A program made the translations under genes and the position numbers. Below the pieces are notes generated by a model. That model was not told where the DNA came from. It saw nothing but the letters and a program-made list of their open reading frames with translations, and searched no databases. Source: CAYOXX01 sp964408025 (GTDB taxonomy: Bacteria; Acidobacteriota; DATKUA01). From it: a stretch of 17,349 nucleotides of DNA. Where the stretch lies: assembly GCA_964408025.1 (NCBI GenBank), contig CAYOXX010000072.1, positions 1 through 17,349 on the forward strand, written 5' to 3'. Shown here piece after piece: positions 1 to 8,176 of this stretch. Each line of letters starts with the position of its first letter. Position 1 is the stretch's first letter.

Positions 1-1069
1 GGACGATTCCGGCGTCGTGGCGGACCGAGTGCGGCGCCCCCGACCCGGAACTGCGTAGTTCTCCGGCCAGGCGCGCCACGTCCCGCGTGAGCCCGAGCCG
101 CACGTAGAGCCGCAGCTCGAGCAGGTGCACCCGGTGCAGCTGTTGGCTGTCCGGGAAGCGCTGGGCGAGCTGCAGGCAGCGCGAGAGCGCCTCGTCGTTG
201 GCGCGCATGCGGTAGAGCGTTTCGACGGTCTCGGCTTCGATCCGGTCGGCGCGGCGGCTGCCGGGGTGCCCGGTGCGCCAGAGCTCCAGGACTTCCAGGG
301 CCGCCTCGAAACCGGAGCCTCCGCGCAACCGGCGAACCATCTGCAGGTATTCGTCCTCGCCGAACGGCCGCGGCTCCCGCCCGAGCTCGGAGCAGATGCG
401 CACCTCGGCGGCGCGCGCGGCGGACCAGGTGCCCGGCTGCCCGGCCTGCAGCTGCGCCGAGCGCAGGGCGGCGACCGCTCCCTCCGCGTCGCCGAGTGCC
501 TCGAGGGCAGCGGCGCGGCCGAGCCGGGCGGCGTCGGCGTACGATCCGCTACGGTGGTGCCGCAGAACCGTGCCGAAGAGCTCGGCCGCGCGCCGGTGGC
601 CTCCCGCGTCGCAATGGTCCTCTGCAACCGCCAGCACGAGGTCCGCGTGCTCCCGCGCGCCGTCGACGCCAATCAGGGTCCGGAGAGCCTCGTCGGCACC
701 CTCGGTATCCCCACTCCCGACGCGGCCGGAGATCACATTCCGCAGGGCGTAGGGCCTCAGCGGGCGCTCGCGGGCCGCCACGGCCAGCCAGAGCGCCTCG
801 CTTTCGGCCGCGCGGCCGGCACTGGCCAGCAGCGCCGCCCTCAGGACCCACGCCTCGATGGGCGGCTCCCGCATCTCCAGTTCCGTCAGCTCGCGGTCCA
901 GGGCCTCCAAGGCGCCGTCGACGTCGCCCGCCCGCCAGAGGGCGGCGGCGCGCCCGAAGGAGGGAGTGGGGAGCCGCGCCTCGTCGGCCGGGCAGGGAAG
1001 GCCCGTAGCGAACAGCAGAAACCCCGACGCCAGCAGGGCGAAAGCCGTGATTCGCCTACATCTCTTCAC
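1..1069 (-). CDS. Exported TPR-like helical-repeat protein (3' end outside window)
   Basis: The frame is open from a GTG at 1069 down to base 1 and gives at least 356 residues; the C-terminus lies outside the window. The start is chosen because GAGAGA lies a few bases upstream and the first residues form a Sec signal: a basic start (MKRCRR), a hydrophobic core of about 16 residues (ITAFALLASGFLL...) and a likely cleavage after CPA near residue 29. The rest is Ala/Leu/Arg-rich helix-turn-helix units spaced like TPR or Sel1-type repeats, with motifs such as NDEALSRCLQLAQRFPDS around residue 300. Such periplasmic superhelices occur alone or as the N-terminal half of Slt-type lytic transglycosylases. 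A catalytic domain could lie beyond the edge, so no enzyme activity is claimed. It is transcribed divergently from the first RND gene and shares a 180-bp intergenic region with it. Confidence 0.75.
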   Translation of the reverse strand, partial: MKRCRRITAFALLASGFLLFATGLPCPADEARLPTPSFGRAAALWRAGDVDGALEALDRELTELEMREPPIEAWVLRAALLASAGRAAESEALWLAVAARERPLRPYALRNVISGRVGSGDTEGADEALRTLIGVDGAREHADLVLAVAEDHCDAGGHRRAAELFGTVLRHHRSGSYADAARLGRAAALEALGDAEGAVAALRSAQLQAGQPGTWSAARAAEVRICSELGREPRPFGEDEYLQMVRRLRGGSGFEAALEVLELWRTGHPGSRRADRIEAETVETLYRMRANDEALSRCLQLAQRFPDSQQLHRVHLLELRLYVRLGLTRDVARLAGELRSSGSGAPHSVRHDAGIV

Positions 1070-1249
1070 GACCGGTCTCTCGTGTTGAACAACGGCGAAA
1101 ACCGCCACGGTCTCAACAGCGACTTAAGTGTACACGCGCGCGTCGTGATACACTATTAGTTTGGGTACACCAGGGAGATTGGGAACCAATCGGCGCCCCG
1201 ATTCGTTGTGCATAGTGAATTAGGGATAGGCAACGGGAGGATTCGGGAG
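1070..1249. promoter_or_regulatory. Divergent intergenic region between the TPR-like gene and RND copy 1
   Basis: This stretch must hold the promoters of two diverging genes. Visible elements are a perfect palindrome GTGTACAC at 1129-1136, an alternating CGCGCGCGT tract at 1135-1143, and TACACT hexamers on both strands (plus 1149-1154, minus 1132-1127) that could act as -10 boxes. Neither hexamer has a good -35 partner. From 1135 onward the region is homologous to the leader of RND copy 2. GGGAGG at 1235-1240 is a plausible ribosome binding site for the ATG at 1250. Promoter assignment is weak; homology to the second leader is clear. Confidence 0.45.
1178..1190. promoter_or_regulatory. Operator-like palindrome ATTGG-GAA-CCAAT, copy 1
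   Basis: A perfect inverted repeat with 5-bp arms and a 3-bp centre. The same 13 bases occur at 4599-4611 in front of the second RND gene, at the same distance from the shared CG tract. The bases on either side differ between the two leaders, so retention here suggests a protein-binding site. The regulator is unknown; no regulator gene is in the window. Confidence 0.4.
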
Positions 1250-4200
1250 ATGAAGAAGCGGGAGGGTGAGCGCTGGCTGCTGCCGCGCTTCAGCGTCACC
1301 AGGCCGGTGACCGTGGTGGTGATCTTCGTGGCACTGCTGGTGGTTGGCTACATAGCCTACACCCGGATTCCGCTGGAGATGATGCCCAGCAGTTACGACC
1401 TGCCGGTCATGAGCATCTATGTCCCTTATCCCAACGCGACACCGGAGGAGATCGAGCAGCTGATTACGCGCCCCATCGAGGAGATCCTGGGCACGGTGCG
1501 CAACGTGCGGGAGACCCGGAGCTCCATGGGGAGCGATTACACCTGGACCGCCATCATATTCAACCAGGGCACCGACATGGACCTGGCCTACGCCGAGGTC
1601 AAGGACCGGGCCGACCGGGTGATGGGCGACCTGCCAGACGACGTCGAGCGGATCTACGTGCGGCGCTTCCATACCGGCGCCGATTCCGAAATATCTGTTG
1701 CTTTAACCATCCAACGTGAATTTGCCGACCTTTATTATCACCTCGACCTACACCTGGCCAGGAAGCTGCAGCGGATCGATGGGGTGGCCAACGTCGATAT
1801 CGAGGGGACAGAGGAGAAGAGCTTCGAGATCGAGCTGAACATGGACCGCGTCTCGGCCCACCGCATCAACCTCTACGAGCTGGTCGAGGAGCTGCGCCGC
1901 GCCAACTTCGCCATCCCCAGCGGCTTCGTGCGCGAGGGCGACCGCCGCTTCTACATCCGGGCCATGGGGCGCTTCGTCACTATCGATGAGGTCGAGCAGC
2001 TCGAGATAGCCCCCGGTGTGCTGCTGGGCGACATCGCCACCATAACCTTCGAGGTGCCCGAGGAGGAGGGCATTCGGCGCATTAACAGTGCGCAGGGTAT
2101 CTGGCTGGAAATACAAAAAGAGTCCGGCGCCAACAGCGTCGAGGTGCACCGCAACGTGATGGCGGTGCTGGACTACGAGTTCGAGAACAATCCTAACCTG
2201 ATTGGCATCGAACGCGGCTGGGTCATAGGCCAGGGGCAGCTGATCATCGAGAGCCTCGCCGACCTGCAGGAGACGGCGATGTGGGCGGCGCTGTTTGCCG
2301 TGCTGGTGCTCTTCTTCTTCCTGCGCCACTTGCGCATGACGCTGGTGATCACGCTGGCCATACCGATCAGCCTGCTAGCCACGGTGGTGGTGATGTACTT
2401 CACCGGCGAGACGCTCAACCTGCTGACGCTGATGGGGCTGATGGTCAGCGTCGGCCTGGTGGTCGACAACTCGATCGTCGTCGTCGAGAACATCTTCCGC
2501 TACCGCAAGAGCGGGGACGAGCCGAAGCACGCGGCGATCAAGGGCGCCGGCGAGGTGGCCAAGGCGGTGGTGATGGCCACGCTGACCACGGTGGTCGTCT
2601 TCCTGCCGATGATCCTGATGAGCGGCAACGATATCATGGGCTACCTACTGGGCCGCATCGGCCTGCCGGTGGTCTTCGGCCTGCTCTCCAGCCTCATGGT
2701 CGCCCTGATCTTCATCCCACTGGTCACCACCCGCTTCAAGGACAAGGGCAGGATCGGCAGCTCGAAGGTGATCGACTGGGTGCGCGGCCGCTACGTCGAC
2801 GCTCTGCGCTGGGCCGTCGGCCACAGAGTGGAGATGGTGCTCTTCTCGATCGTCATACTCTTCGGCATTTTTACCTTCACCGGCGACCTTGGCTACCAGG
2901 ACGAGCTGGAAGATTCCATCGACACCTCCATCCGCTTCCGCCTCGGCCAGCGCTACGGCGATATCGAGGGCTACCCGCTGCAACTCGCCATGCGGGTGGA
3001 AGAGTGGTGCCGGGAGCATAGCGACGTGCTCGAATTCGATACTCTTTCCACCTGGGTGGAACACGACTACGTTCGCGTGACGATGTTTCGGAGCCCGGGC
3101 CAACGGAAGACACCGGTGCTGCAGAAGCCGCTGCTCTGGGCCCGCAACCTCTTCTTCCTCAACGACATGCACAGGAGTGCGGACGCCGAGTACCGCGAGT
3201 TCATCCGCGAGCACCTGGAGGAGGACATCGGTCTGATTCCCGGCGAGGCTGAGATGCTGGTCGGCTGGAGCGGCGGCCAGGAGGACCGCAGGACGATCCG
3301 GCTGGTGCTGGAGGGTCGCGACTACGACGAGCTGCGCCGCTGGGGCGAGCGCGTGAAGGGTGAGCTACGACGCCTTCCCGACGTGATCAACGTCGAGACC
3401 GACGTCGAGACCGGGCGCGAGGAGCTGGCGGTCGTCATCGACCGCGACCGCGCCCGCGCGGCCAACGTCAACCCGGCCTGGGCTGCGGCCACAGTCAGCA
3501 ACGCCATCCGCGGCGTGCAGTTACCGCGCTTCCAGGACCGCGACCGCGAGATCCACATGACAGTGCGGGTACGGGAGGAGGACCGCCGCAACATCGAGCA
3601 GCTCGGCAACCTGCGCGTCGCCACCAACGACGGGCGCGAGGTGCCGCTCTCCTCGATCGCCGACTTCACGCACACGCGCGGCCCGAGCTCCATCACCCAC
3701 TACAACAGGAAGCCCAGTTACAGCCTCTGGGTTACGGGTAACACCGAACGCCTCGACGAGCTGATGCCGATGGTTGCCGGCGCCATGCAGCGGCTCGGCC
3801 ACAAGCCGGGCTACACCTACAGCTTCGGCGAGCGGGGGCTGCGACTCGGGGAGGACAGCGAGAGCTTCGGCTTCGCCGCCATCCTCGCCGTCACCTTCGT
3901 CTTCCTGCTCATGGGGGTCCTGTTCGAGAGCTTCGCGCTGCCGCTGACCATAATCTGCTGCGTGCCGTTCGCCTTCGCCGGCTCGCAACTGCTGCTGAAG
4001 GTCTACGGCATGCCCGCCAACCTCTTCGCCTTCATCGGCATCGTGATCATCATCGGCGTGGTGGTCAACAACGGCATCGTCCTGGTCGACCTCATCAACC
4101 GCCAGCGTAAAAAAGGTATGGACCGCCTGCAGGCGATCTCGCTGGCCGGCCATTACCGCTTCCGCCCGATTATGATGACCGCCGGCACCACCATCTTCAG

Positions 4201-4444
4201 CCTCATCCCGTTGGGCTTCGGCGATGCCAACCTGGTCGGCATCCCCTACAACCCGCTGGGGCTGGCGATGATCGGCGGCCTGGCGCTCAACTCGATGCTG
4301 ACGCTGCTGATGGTGCCGGTATTCTACACCCTCTTCGACGACCTCAAGAAGGTCTGGCACTGGATCGTGGCCGTGATGTTCCGCCGCCAAGCCGCCGAGG
4401 GGACAGCCGCGGCAGCCGGCGCCAGGGCAAGCTCCGAGAAGTAG
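1250..4444 (+). CDS. RND-family efflux permease, copy 1 (AcrB/HAE-type)
   Basis: Proton-driven inner-membrane transporter of the RND superfamily, 1064 aa, the usual length of AcrB-like trimeric pumps. Visible parts are TM1 near residues 19-40, a first periplasmic porter region (about 40-340), TM2-TM6 (about 345-510) including DNSIVVVENIFR, a second periplasmic region (about 570-860) and TM7-TM12 with VVVNNGIVLVD near 937-947. D406 aligns with AcrB Asp407; the positions of Asp408 and Lys940 are Asn (N407, N940). The ATG at 1250 is preferred over an upstream in-frame GTG at 1208, because it gives exactly the length of copy 2 and because copy 2 has an in-frame TAG (4634-4636) in the corresponding leader. 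It is followed after 225 bp by a near-identical copy. No adaptor or TolC-type gene flanks it, so the substrate is unknown; metal versus organic substrate cannot be decided. Confidence 0.93.
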   Translation: MKKREGERWLLPRFSVTRPVTVVVIFVALLVVGYIAYTRIPLEMMPSSYDLPVMSIYVPYPNATPEEIEQLITRPIEEILGTVRNVRETRSSMGSDYTWTAIIFNQGTDMDLAYAEVKDRADRVMGDLPDDVERIYVRRFHTGADSEISVALTIQREFADLYYHLDLHLARKLQRIDGVANVDIEGTEEKSFEIELNMDRVSAHRINLYELVEELRRANFAIPSGFVREGDRRFYIRAMGRFVTIDEVEQLEIAPGVLLGDIATITFEVPEEEGIRRINSAQGIWLEIQKESGANSVEVHRNVMAVLDYEFENNPNLIGIERGWVIGQGQLIIESLADLQETAMWAALFAVLVLFFFLRHLRMTLVITLAIPISLLATVVVMYFTGETLNLLTLMGLMVSVGLVVDNSIVVVENIFRYRKSGDEPKHAAIKGAGEVAKAVVMATLTTVVVFLPMILMSGNDIMGYLLGRIGLPVVFGLLSSLMVALIFIPLVTTRFKDKGRIGSSKVIDWVRGRYVDALRWAVGHRVEMVLFSIVILFGIFTFTGDLGYQDELEDSIDTSIRFRLGQRYGDIEGYPLQLAMRVEEWCREHSDVLEFDTLSTWVEHDYVRVTMFRSPGQRKTPVLQKPLLWARNLFFLNDMHRSADAEYREFIREHLEEDIGLIPGEAEMLVGWSGGQEDRRTIRLVLEGRDYDELRRWGERVKGELRRLPDVINVETDVETGREELAVVIDRDRARAANVNPAWAAATVSNAIRGVQLPRFQDRDREIHMTVRVREEDRRNIEQLGNLRVATNDGREVPLSSIADFTHTRGPSSITHYNRKPSYSLWVTGNTERLDELMPMVAGAMQRLGHKPGYTYSFGERGLRLGEDSESFGFAAILAVTFVFLLMGVLFESFALPLTIICCVPFAFAGSQLLLKVYGMPANLFAFIGIVIIIGVVVNNGIVLVDLINRQRKKGMDRLQAISLAGHYRFRPIMMTAGTTIFSLIPLGFGDANLVGIPYNPLGLAMIGGLALNSMLTLLMVPVFYTLFDDLKKVWHWIVAVMFRRQAAEGTAAAAGARASSEK

Positions 4445-4581
4445 GTAAATACCTCCCGTAAACGACATTCCCGAAAGCGGCGACGAAACATTAATATCTC
4501 TGTGCGGTCCCGGCAGGACGGAGAGGGCTGCGGGTGAGGTGGCCGCTGGGAACCGCGCGCGCGTAGCGCAGCCCCATCGGC

Positions 4582-4587
4582 TATAAT
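4582..4587 (+). promoter_or_regulatory. Candidate -10 box TATAAT for RND copy 2
   Basis: A perfect TATAAT lies in the part of the leader that is not conserved with copy 1. No recognisable -35 hexamer sits 16-18 bp upstream (that stretch is a GC repeat), and the extended TGn is absent. Initiation near 4594 would place the conserved palindrome at about +5 to +17, a position suited to repression. Copy 1 has TTGGGT at the aligned place. Confidence 0.4.
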
Positions 4588-4598
4588 ACATCACGAAG

Positions 4599-4611
4599 AT
4601 TGGGAACCAAT
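4599..4611. promoter_or_regulatory. Operator-like palindrome ATTGG-GAA-CCAAT, copy 2
   Basis: Identical to 1178-1190 and placed just downstream of the TATAAT at 4582. See the copy 1 entry; the binding protein is unknown. Confidence 0.4.
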
Positions 4612-4669
4612 TAGAGCCCCGATTCGTTGTGCATAGTGGATAGGAATAGACAAAGGGCGGATTCGGGAG

Positions 4670-7600
4670 ATGAAGAAGCAGGAAGGTGAGCGCTGGCTGC
4701 TGCCGCGCTTCAGCGTCACCAGGCCGGTGACCGTGGTGGTGATCTTCGTGGCGCTGCTGGTGGTCGGCTACATAGCCTACACCCGGATTCCGCTGGAGAT
4801 GATGCCCAGCGGCTACGACCTGCCGGTCATGGGCATCTATGTCCCTTATCCCAACGCGACGCCCGAGGAGATCGAGCAGCAGATCACGCGCCCCATCGAG
4901 GAGATCCTGGGCACGGTGCGCAACGTGCGGGAGACCTGGAGCCAGATGGGGCGCGACTACTCCTGGACAGGCATCATATTCAACCAGGGCACCGACATGG
5001 ACATGGCCTACGCCGAGGTCAAGGACCGCGCCGACCGGGTGATGGGCGAGCTGCCCGACGACGTCGAGCGGATCTACGTGCGGCGTTACAATATCGGCTC
5101 CGATTACGAAATTAATGTTGCGTTGGCCGTCCAACGTGAATTTGCCGACCTCTTCTACCACCTCGATCTGCACCTGGCCAGAAAGCTGCGGCGGATCGAG
5201 GGCGTGGCCAACGTAGAGATCCAGGGCGTGCAGGAGAAGAGCTTCGAGATCGAGCTGAACATGGACCGCGTCTCGGCCCACCGGATCAACCTCTACGAGC
5301 TGGTCGAGGAGCTGCGGCGCGCCAACTTTGCCATCCCCAGCGGCTTCGTGCGCGAGGGCGACCACCGCTTCTACATCCGGGCCATGGGGCGCTTCGTCAC
5401 CGTCGACGAAGTCGAGCGGCTCGAGATCGCCCCCGGCGTGCTGCTGGGCGACATCGCCTCTATTACATTCGAGGTGCCCGAGGAGGAGGGCATTCAGCGC
5501 ATCAACAATGCGCAGGGTATCTGGCTGGGAATTCAAAAAGAGGCCGGCGCCAACAGCGTCGAGGTGCACCGCAGAGTGATGGCGGTGCTGGACTACGAGT
5601 TCGAGAACAACCCGAACCTGCGCGGCATAAGGCGCAGCTGGGTTTTCAGCCAGGGGCAGCTGATCATCGACAGCCTCGCCGACCTGCAGGAGACGGCGAT
5701 GTGGGCGGCGCTGTTCGCCGTGCTTGTGCTCTTCTTCTTCCTGCGCCACGTGCGCATGACGCTGGTGATCACGCTGGCCATACCGATCAGCCTGCTGGCC
5801 ACGCTTGTGGCGATGTACTTCACCGGCGAGTCGCTCAACCTGATGACGCTGATGGGGCTGATGGTCAGCGTCGGCCTGGTGGTCGACAACTCGATCGTCG
5901 TCGTCGAGAACATCTTCCGCTACCGCAAGAGCGGGGACGAGCCGAAGCACGCGGCGATCAAGGGCGCCGGCGAGGTGGCCAAGGCGGTGGTGATGGCCAC
6001 GCTGACCACGGTGGTCGTCTTCCTGCCGATGATCCTGATGAGCGGCAACGATATCATGGGCTACCTACTGGGCCGCATCGGCCTGCCGGTGGTCTTCGGC
6101 CTGCTCTCCAGCCTCATGGTCGCCCTGATCTTCATCCCACTGGTCACCACCCGCTTCAAGGACAAGGGCAGGATCGGCAGCTCGAAGGTGATCGACTGGG
6201 TGCGCGACCGCTACGTGAACGCCCTGCGCTGGGCCGTCGGCCACAGGGTGGAGATGGTAGTGCTATCGCTTGTCGTGCTCTTCGGTATCTTCGCCTTCAC
6301 AAGCGACCTCGGCTACCAGGACGAGATGGATGATACCATCGACACCTCCGTCCGCTTCCGCCTCGGCCAGCGCTACGGCGAGATCGAGGGCTACCCGCTG
6401 CAACTCGCCATGCGGGTGGAAGAGTGGTGCCGGCAGCATAGCGACGTGCTCGAATTCGATACTCTTTCCACCTGGGTGGAACACGACTACGTTCGCGTGA
6501 CGATGTTTCGGAGCCCGGGCCAACGGAAGACACCGGTGCTGCAGAAGCCGCTGCTCTGGGCCCGCAACCTCTTCTTCCTCAACGACATGCACAGGAGTGC
6601 GGACGCCGAGTACCGCGAGTTCATCCGCGAGCACCTGGAGGAGGACATCGGTCTGATTCCCGGCGAGGCTGAGATGCTGGTCGGCTGGAGCGGCGGCCAG
6701 GAGGACCGCAGGACGATCCGGCTGGTGCTGGAGGGTCGCGACTACGACGAGCTGCGCCGCTGGGGCGAGCGCGTGAAGGGTGAGCTACGACGCCTTCCCG
6801 ACGTGATCAACGTCGAGACCGACGTCGAGACCGGGCGCGAGGAGCTGACGGTCGTCATCGACCGCGACCGCGCCCGCACGGCCAACGTCAACCCGGCCTG
6901 GGCTGCGGCCACGGTCAGCAACGCCATGCGCGGCGTGCAGCTGCCGCGCTTCCAGGAACGCGACCGCGAGATTCGGATGGCGGTGCGCATTCGGGAGGAG
7001 GACCGCCGCAACATCGAGCAGCTCGGCAACCTGCGGGTGCCGACCAACGACGGCCGCGAGCTGCCGCTCTCCGCGATCGCCGACTTCAACCACACGCGCG
7101 GCCCGAGCACCATCTCTCACTACAACCGGAAGCCCAGCTACAGCCTCTGGGTTACGGGCAACACCGAGCGCATCGACGAGCTGATGCCGATGGTTGCCGG
7201 CGCCATGCGGCGGCTCGGCCACAAGCCGGGCTACACCTACAGCTTCGGCGAGCGGCAGCTGCGACTCGGGGAGGACAGCGAGAGCTTCGGCTTCGCCGCC
7301 ATCCTCGCCGTCACCTTCGTCTTCCTGCTCATGGGGGTCCTGTTCGAGAGCTTCGCGCTGCCGCTGACCATAATCTGCTGCGTGCCGTTCGCCTTCGCCG
7401 GCTCGCAACTGCTGCTGAAGGTCTACGGCATGCCCGCCAACCTCTTCGCCTTCATCGGCATCGTGATCATCATCGGCGTGGTGGTCAACAACGGCATCGT
7501 CCTGGTCGACCTCATCAACCGCCAGCGTAAAAAAGGTATGGACCGCCTGCAGGCGATCTCGCTGGCCGGCCATTACCGCTTCCGCCCGATTATGATGACC

Positions 7601-7864
7601 GCCGGCACCACCATCTTCAGCCTCATCCCGTTGGGCTTCGGCGATGCCAACGTGGTCGGCATGCCTTACAATCCGCTGGGGTTGGCGATGATCGGCGGCC
7701 TGGCCCTGAACTCGGTGCTGACGCTGCTGATGGTGCCGGTATTCTACACGCTCTTCGACGACCTCAAGAAGGTCTGGCACTGGATCGTGGCCGTGCTCTT
7801 CCGCCGCCGCGCCGCCGAGGGGGCGGCCGCGGCAGCCGGCGCCAGGGCAAGCTCCGAAAAATAG
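4670..7864 (+). CDS. RND-family efflux permease, copy 2 (AcrB/HAE-type)
   Basis: Second 1064-aa RND permease, aligned to copy 1 without gaps. Start ATG 4670 is fixed by an in-frame TAG at 4634-4636 with no other good start between. The same architecture is present: TM1 near 19-40, the D406/N407 pair in TM4 and N940/N941 in TM10. Amino-acid changes cluster in the first periplasmic region (about residues 85-195, for example RRFHTGADSEIS versus RRYNIGSDYEIN), near residues 310-335, in TM7 (about 525-550) and near 750-870. The rest is almost invariant. The two copies could work as separate homotrimers with different substrate ranges, or as a mixed trimer in the way MdtB and MdtC combine; nothing in the sequence decides this. 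An inverted-repeat-rich intergenic region follows. Confidence 0.93.
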   Translation: MKKQEGERWLLPRFSVTRPVTVVVIFVALLVVGYIAYTRIPLEMMPSGYDLPVMGIYVPYPNATPEEIEQQITRPIEEILGTVRNVRETWSQMGRDYSWTGIIFNQGTDMDMAYAEVKDRADRVMGELPDDVERIYVRRYNIGSDYEINVALAVQREFADLFYHLDLHLARKLRRIEGVANVEIQGVQEKSFEIELNMDRVSAHRINLYELVEELRRANFAIPSGFVREGDHRFYIRAMGRFVTVDEVERLEIAPGVLLGDIASITFEVPEEEGIQRINNAQGIWLGIQKEAGANSVEVHRRVMAVLDYEFENNPNLRGIRRSWVFSQGQLIIDSLADLQETAMWAALFAVLVLFFFLRHVRMTLVITLAIPISLLATLVAMYFTGESLNLMTLMGLMVSVGLVVDNSIVVVENIFRYRKSGDEPKHAAIKGAGEVAKAVVMATLTTVVVFLPMILMSGNDIMGYLLGRIGLPVVFGLLSSLMVALIFIPLVTTRFKDKGRIGSSKVIDWVRDRYVNALRWAVGHRVEMVVLSLVVLFGIFAFTSDLGYQDEMDDTIDTSVRFRLGQRYGEIEGYPLQLAMRVEEWCRQHSDVLEFDTLSTWVEHDYVRVTMFRSPGQRKTPVLQKPLLWARNLFFLNDMHRSADAEYREFIREHLEEDIGLIPGEAEMLVGWSGGQEDRRTIRLVLEGRDYDELRRWGERVKGELRRLPDVINVETDVETGREELTVVIDRDRARTANVNPAWAAATVSNAMRGVQLPRFQERDREIRMAVRIREEDRRNIEQLGNLRVPTNDGRELPLSAIADFNHTRGPSTISHYNRKPSYSLWVTGNTERIDELMPMVAGAMRRLGHKPGYTYSFGERQLRLGEDSESFGFAAILAVTFVFLLMGVLFESFALPLTIICCVPFAFAGSQLLLKVYGMPANLFAFIGIVIIIGVVVNNGIVLVDLINRQRKKGMDRLQAISLAGHYRFRPIMMTAGTTIFSLIPLGFGDANVVGMPYNPLGLAMIGGLALNSVLTLLMVPVFYTLFDDLKKVWHWIVAVLFRRRAAEGAAAAAGARASSEK

Positions 7865-7940
7865 CGCAAGGCATCCCTGGCCCGCATATTGCGCAAGATT
7901 CAGCCGTCCGGCGTCCCCTTTGCCCGAATCTCTTTGTTGC

Positions 7941-7997
7941 GGCCGATGTTGGACCCTCGACGTGACGCTAACCATGCCTGCGGGTCCAAAATCGGCC
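7941..7997. repeat. Imperfect palindrome with 16-bp arms
   Basis: GGCCGATGTTGGACCC at 7941-7956 is the reverse complement of 7982-7997 except for one base, with 25 bp between. A transcript would fold into a strong stem-loop about 77 nt after the stop of RND copy 2. Neither side has a T-tract, so it is not a standard intrinsic terminator. It could stabilise an mRNA 3' end, belong to a small RNA, or be the remnant of a mobile repeat. Confidence 0.7.
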
Positions 7998-8022
7998 TCG
8001 CCTCGACCTTCGGGAAAATCGG

Positions 8023-8075
8023 CTTGCCGGTGACAATATGTAACCTCTTTGTCCTGTGGATAGAGCACCGGCAAG
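8023..8075. repeat. Inverted repeat with perfect 10-bp arms
   Basis: CTTGCCGGTG at 8023-8032 pairs perfectly with CACCGGCAAG at 8066-8075 across a 33-base loop. It lies 25 bp beyond the previous palindrome. Function unknown. Confidence 0.65.
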
Positions 8076-8156
8076 ATCAACATATCAATCACTTAACACC
8101 AGAGCCGGCCAAACCTTGTGCAATATGCAGGCTAGAACAGCTCGATGTCTCAGCAA

Positions 8157-8176
8157 GTCCGCCAGCAGCAGCGGAC
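8157..8176. repeat. Short inverted repeat GTCCGC/GCGGAC
   Basis: Six-base perfect arms around an 8-base loop, about 125 bp before the peptidase start. A minor hairpin that may be chance in GC-rich DNA. Confidence 0.35.

Larger units (their letters stand above)
1135..4444 (+). repeat. Tandem duplication, unit 1 (leader + RND gene)
   Basis: The unit from the CG tract at 1135 to the stop codon is repeated head to tail at 4556-7864. Inside the genes the offset is exactly 3420 bp, with no indel over 1064 codons; one 1-bp indel lies in the leader. Identity is uneven. 2424-2786, 3015-3427 and 3838-4231 match the second copy base for base, while the intervening parts carry frequent substitutions, about 100 by eye within 1261-2460. 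Confidence 0.9.
4445..4669. promoter_or_regulatory. Intergenic leader of RND copy 2
   Basis: These 225 bp separate the two RND genes. The first part (to about 4550) does not resemble the copy 1 leader and holds a short inverted repeat AGGTA-AA-TACCT at 4443-4454, starting inside the stop codon, with no T-tract, so it is not a convincing terminator. From 4556 on it is homologous to the copy 1 leader: a CGCGCGCGT tract, then 33 non-conserved bases, then the conserved GATTGGGAACCAAT and CCCCGATTCGTTGTGCATAGTG-type stretches up to the ATG. A second TGGGAACC lies at 4547-4554. Confidence 0.6.
4556..7864 (+). repeat. Tandem duplication, unit 2 (leader + RND gene)
   Basis: Second unit of the head-to-tail duplication. 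The segments identical to unit 1 are 5844-6206 (363 bp), 6435-6847 (413 bp) and 7258-7651 (394 bp). They correspond to about residues 393-512, 590-725 and 864-993. Similarity ends at the stop codon: the downstream sequences of the two copies do not align. Confidence 0.9.

Noticed and set aside
125..1159. 344-codon plus-strand frame opposite the TPR-like gene
   Set aside because: No signal or domain, whereas the minus strand encodes a signal peptide followed by regular helical repeats with a ribosome site.
1208..1249. GTG start at 1208 for RND copy 1
   Set aside because: Copy 2 has an in-frame TAG in the matching leader, and ATG 1250 gives both copies the same 1064-residue length.
4443..4454. 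AGGTA-AA-TACCT as terminator of RND copy 1
   Set aside because: Short AT-containing stem, two-base loop, no T-tract, and it overlaps the stop codon.
3521..5950. 809-codon open frame on the minus strand across both RND genes and their spacer
   Set aside because: It is antisense to two clear RND genes, His/Asp/Glu-rich as expected from the GC-rich complement of their codons, and similar antisense frames recur at the same offset in copy 2 (6785-8092).
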